Shown here one piece after another: positions 45,498 through 46,182 of a DNA stretch of 46,182 nucleotides. Under the pieces are notes generated by a model. It was not told where the DNA came from and searched no databases. It saw nothing but the letters and a program-made list of their open reading frames with translations. Source of the DNA: Planctomycetota bacterium (GTDB lineage Bacteria; Planctomycetota; Planctomycetia; Gemmatales; Gemmataceae); contig JAKBAI010000013.1 in NCBI GenBank assembly GCA_021809185.1, forward strand, positions 1 to 46,182, given 5' to 3'. Both the position numbers and the translations under genes were made by a program. Position 1 is the first letter of the stretch. Each line of letters opens with the position of its first letter.

Positions 45498-46182
45498 ATG
45501 GATTGGTCATTTTCTCGAAGAGACTTATTGTATGGAATGACGGTCGCAGGAAGTGCTTTAGGTAGCAAACTAATAACTCCCCCCCTCGCCAACGCCGCAG
45601 GCCCGATCCAGAAAGCCGTTCACCGGCAAAATGGCTGGGTAGAGGGGCGCATGACCGGGGCGATGTCGATCGTCGAGACCTTGATTCAAGAAGGGACCGA
45701 ATGTGTCTATGGAATTCCCGGTGCGCAGGAAAATGAACTGTGGGATGCGTTCAAAACTCGAAATCTTCCCTATTTGCTAGTTACCCATGAATTTTCCGCT
45801 GCTTGTATGGCGGATGGGTATGCGCGATCGACGGGTAAACCGGGAGTGATGTGCATTGTCCCCGGTCCTGGGGTCACCAATTCTCTGAGTGGATTGGGGG
45901 AAGCTCTGATCGATTCTATTCCTATCGTTTGCATTGTGGGGGACATTGCTCGCGGAGCCAAATACCGGCCATTTCAGGTGCATTGCTTAGATCAGATCGC
46001 GTTATTAAAACCGGTTACAAAAGAGGTCTATGACATCGAACATGTTTCACAGATCCCCGATACCATTCGAAAAGCCTTTGCCCTGGCGCGCGCAGGGGAA
46101 CCTGGTCCGGTTGCGGTCGTAATCCCGTATACCATGCTTATCGAGGCCTTTGGATTTCATAGTCCCCCCCTGCCCAGTTGTC
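45498..46182 (+). CDS. Tat-signal ThDP-dependent enzyme, acetolactate synthase-like (partial)
   Basis: Open at the right edge; the first 228 residues are visible. The ATG at 45498 has an AAGGAAG site 8 bases upstream. The N-terminus is a twin-arginine signal: SRRDLL at 6-11, then a hydrophobic stretch and an ANAAG cleavage-like site near 31-35. From residue about 52 the ThDP-enzyme N-terminal (pyrimidine-binding) domain begins: GAMSIVETLIQEG, YGIPG at 71-75, catalytic Glu98 in VTHEFSAACMADGYAR, and GPGVTNSLSGLGEA. Acetolactate synthase, pyruvate oxidase and related enzymes share this fold; the specific reaction cannot be told without the C-terminal half. The combination with a Tat signal is unusual. 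GC is about 55% here, higher than most neighbours. Confidence 0.9.
   Translation, partial: MDWSFSRRDLLYGMTVAGSALGSKLITPPLANAAGPIQKAVHRQNGWVEGRMTGAMSIVETLIQEGTECVYGIPGAQENELWDAFKTRNLPYLLVTHEFSAACMADGYARSTGKPGVMCIVPGPGVTNSLSGLGEALIDSIPIVCIVGDIARGAKYRPFQVHCLDQIALLKPVTKEVYDIEHVSQIPDTIRKAFALARAGEPGPVAVVIPYTMLIEAFGFHSPPLPSC

Noticed and set aside
45498-46182. Horizontal transfer of the ThDP gene based on higher GC
   Set aside because: argH and parts of aspS in the same window reach similar GC, so base composition alone does not mark it as foreign.

Overview
The window looks like chromosomal DNA of a planctomycete with an AT-leaning genome (coding regions mostly about 40-50% GC, spacers AT-rich). 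The evidence is the mix of lineage-typical families: a DUF1501 Tat protein, a DUF1549/DUF1553 protein, a DUF1559 pilin-like protein, two Hanks-type Ser/Thr kinases, Cys-rich small exported proteins, and large proteins carrying an N-terminal LExR-like motif. Gemmatales is the most likely order, but this is inferred from family content, not from a marker gene. No rRNA, tRNA, CRISPR array, prophage or insertion sequence was recognised.

Layout, left to right. (1) 1-1410, minus strand: the 5' part of a zinc-ribbon Ser/Thr kinase gene, then inorganic pyrophosphatase. (2) 1737-2930, plus: a Gfo/Idh/MocA oxidoreductase, convergent with (3) 3103-8804, minus: kdsD-kdsC and a 1283-aa membrane-anchored OstA/LptA-like protein, tightly packed in the order of the enterobacterial Kdo/Lpt cluster. 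(4) 9408-17691, minus: aspS, argH, lysA, a signal-peptide HEAT protein with a degenerate receiver-like domain, and a TPR-like protein. (5) 18221-26468, plus: two overlapping DTG-protease/PDZ genes, a Cys-rich exported protein, a small unknown gene, a Dabb protein, DUF1501, a Cys-rich membrane protein and a DUF1559 pilin-like protein. (6) 26700-27332, minus: an HNH endonuclease with a 15-bp tandem repeat upstream. (7) 28216-29496, plus: glgC. (8) 30011-30772, minus: a class II c-type cytochrome-like protein. (9) 31707-35607, plus: a FliA/WhiG-type sigma factor, a single-domain response regulator, an RlmI-like methyltransferase and an exported unknown. (10) 35707-37182, minus: a second Ser/Thr kinase. 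(11) 37929-40562, plus: DUF1549/DUF1553. (12) 40741-43364, minus: two paralogous surface-type proteins. (13) 43922-45187, minus: queC and queD. (14) 45498-end, plus: a Tat-signal ThDP enzyme, cut by the window edge.

The genes fall into recognisable modules: Kdo sugar supply with a probable LPS-transport scaffold, amino-acid and tRNA charging genes, queuosine precursor synthesis, and many envelope or exported proteins. The most notable items are the giant LptC/LptA-like protein in the Kdo cluster, the probable periplasmic pseudo-receiver HEAT protein, the Tat-dependent ThDP enzyme, and a 930-bp purine-rich gap before the sigma-factor gene that contains a foldable multi-stem element. Several apparent starts are best moved to internal codons with a clear ribosome binding site; these are stated per gene.
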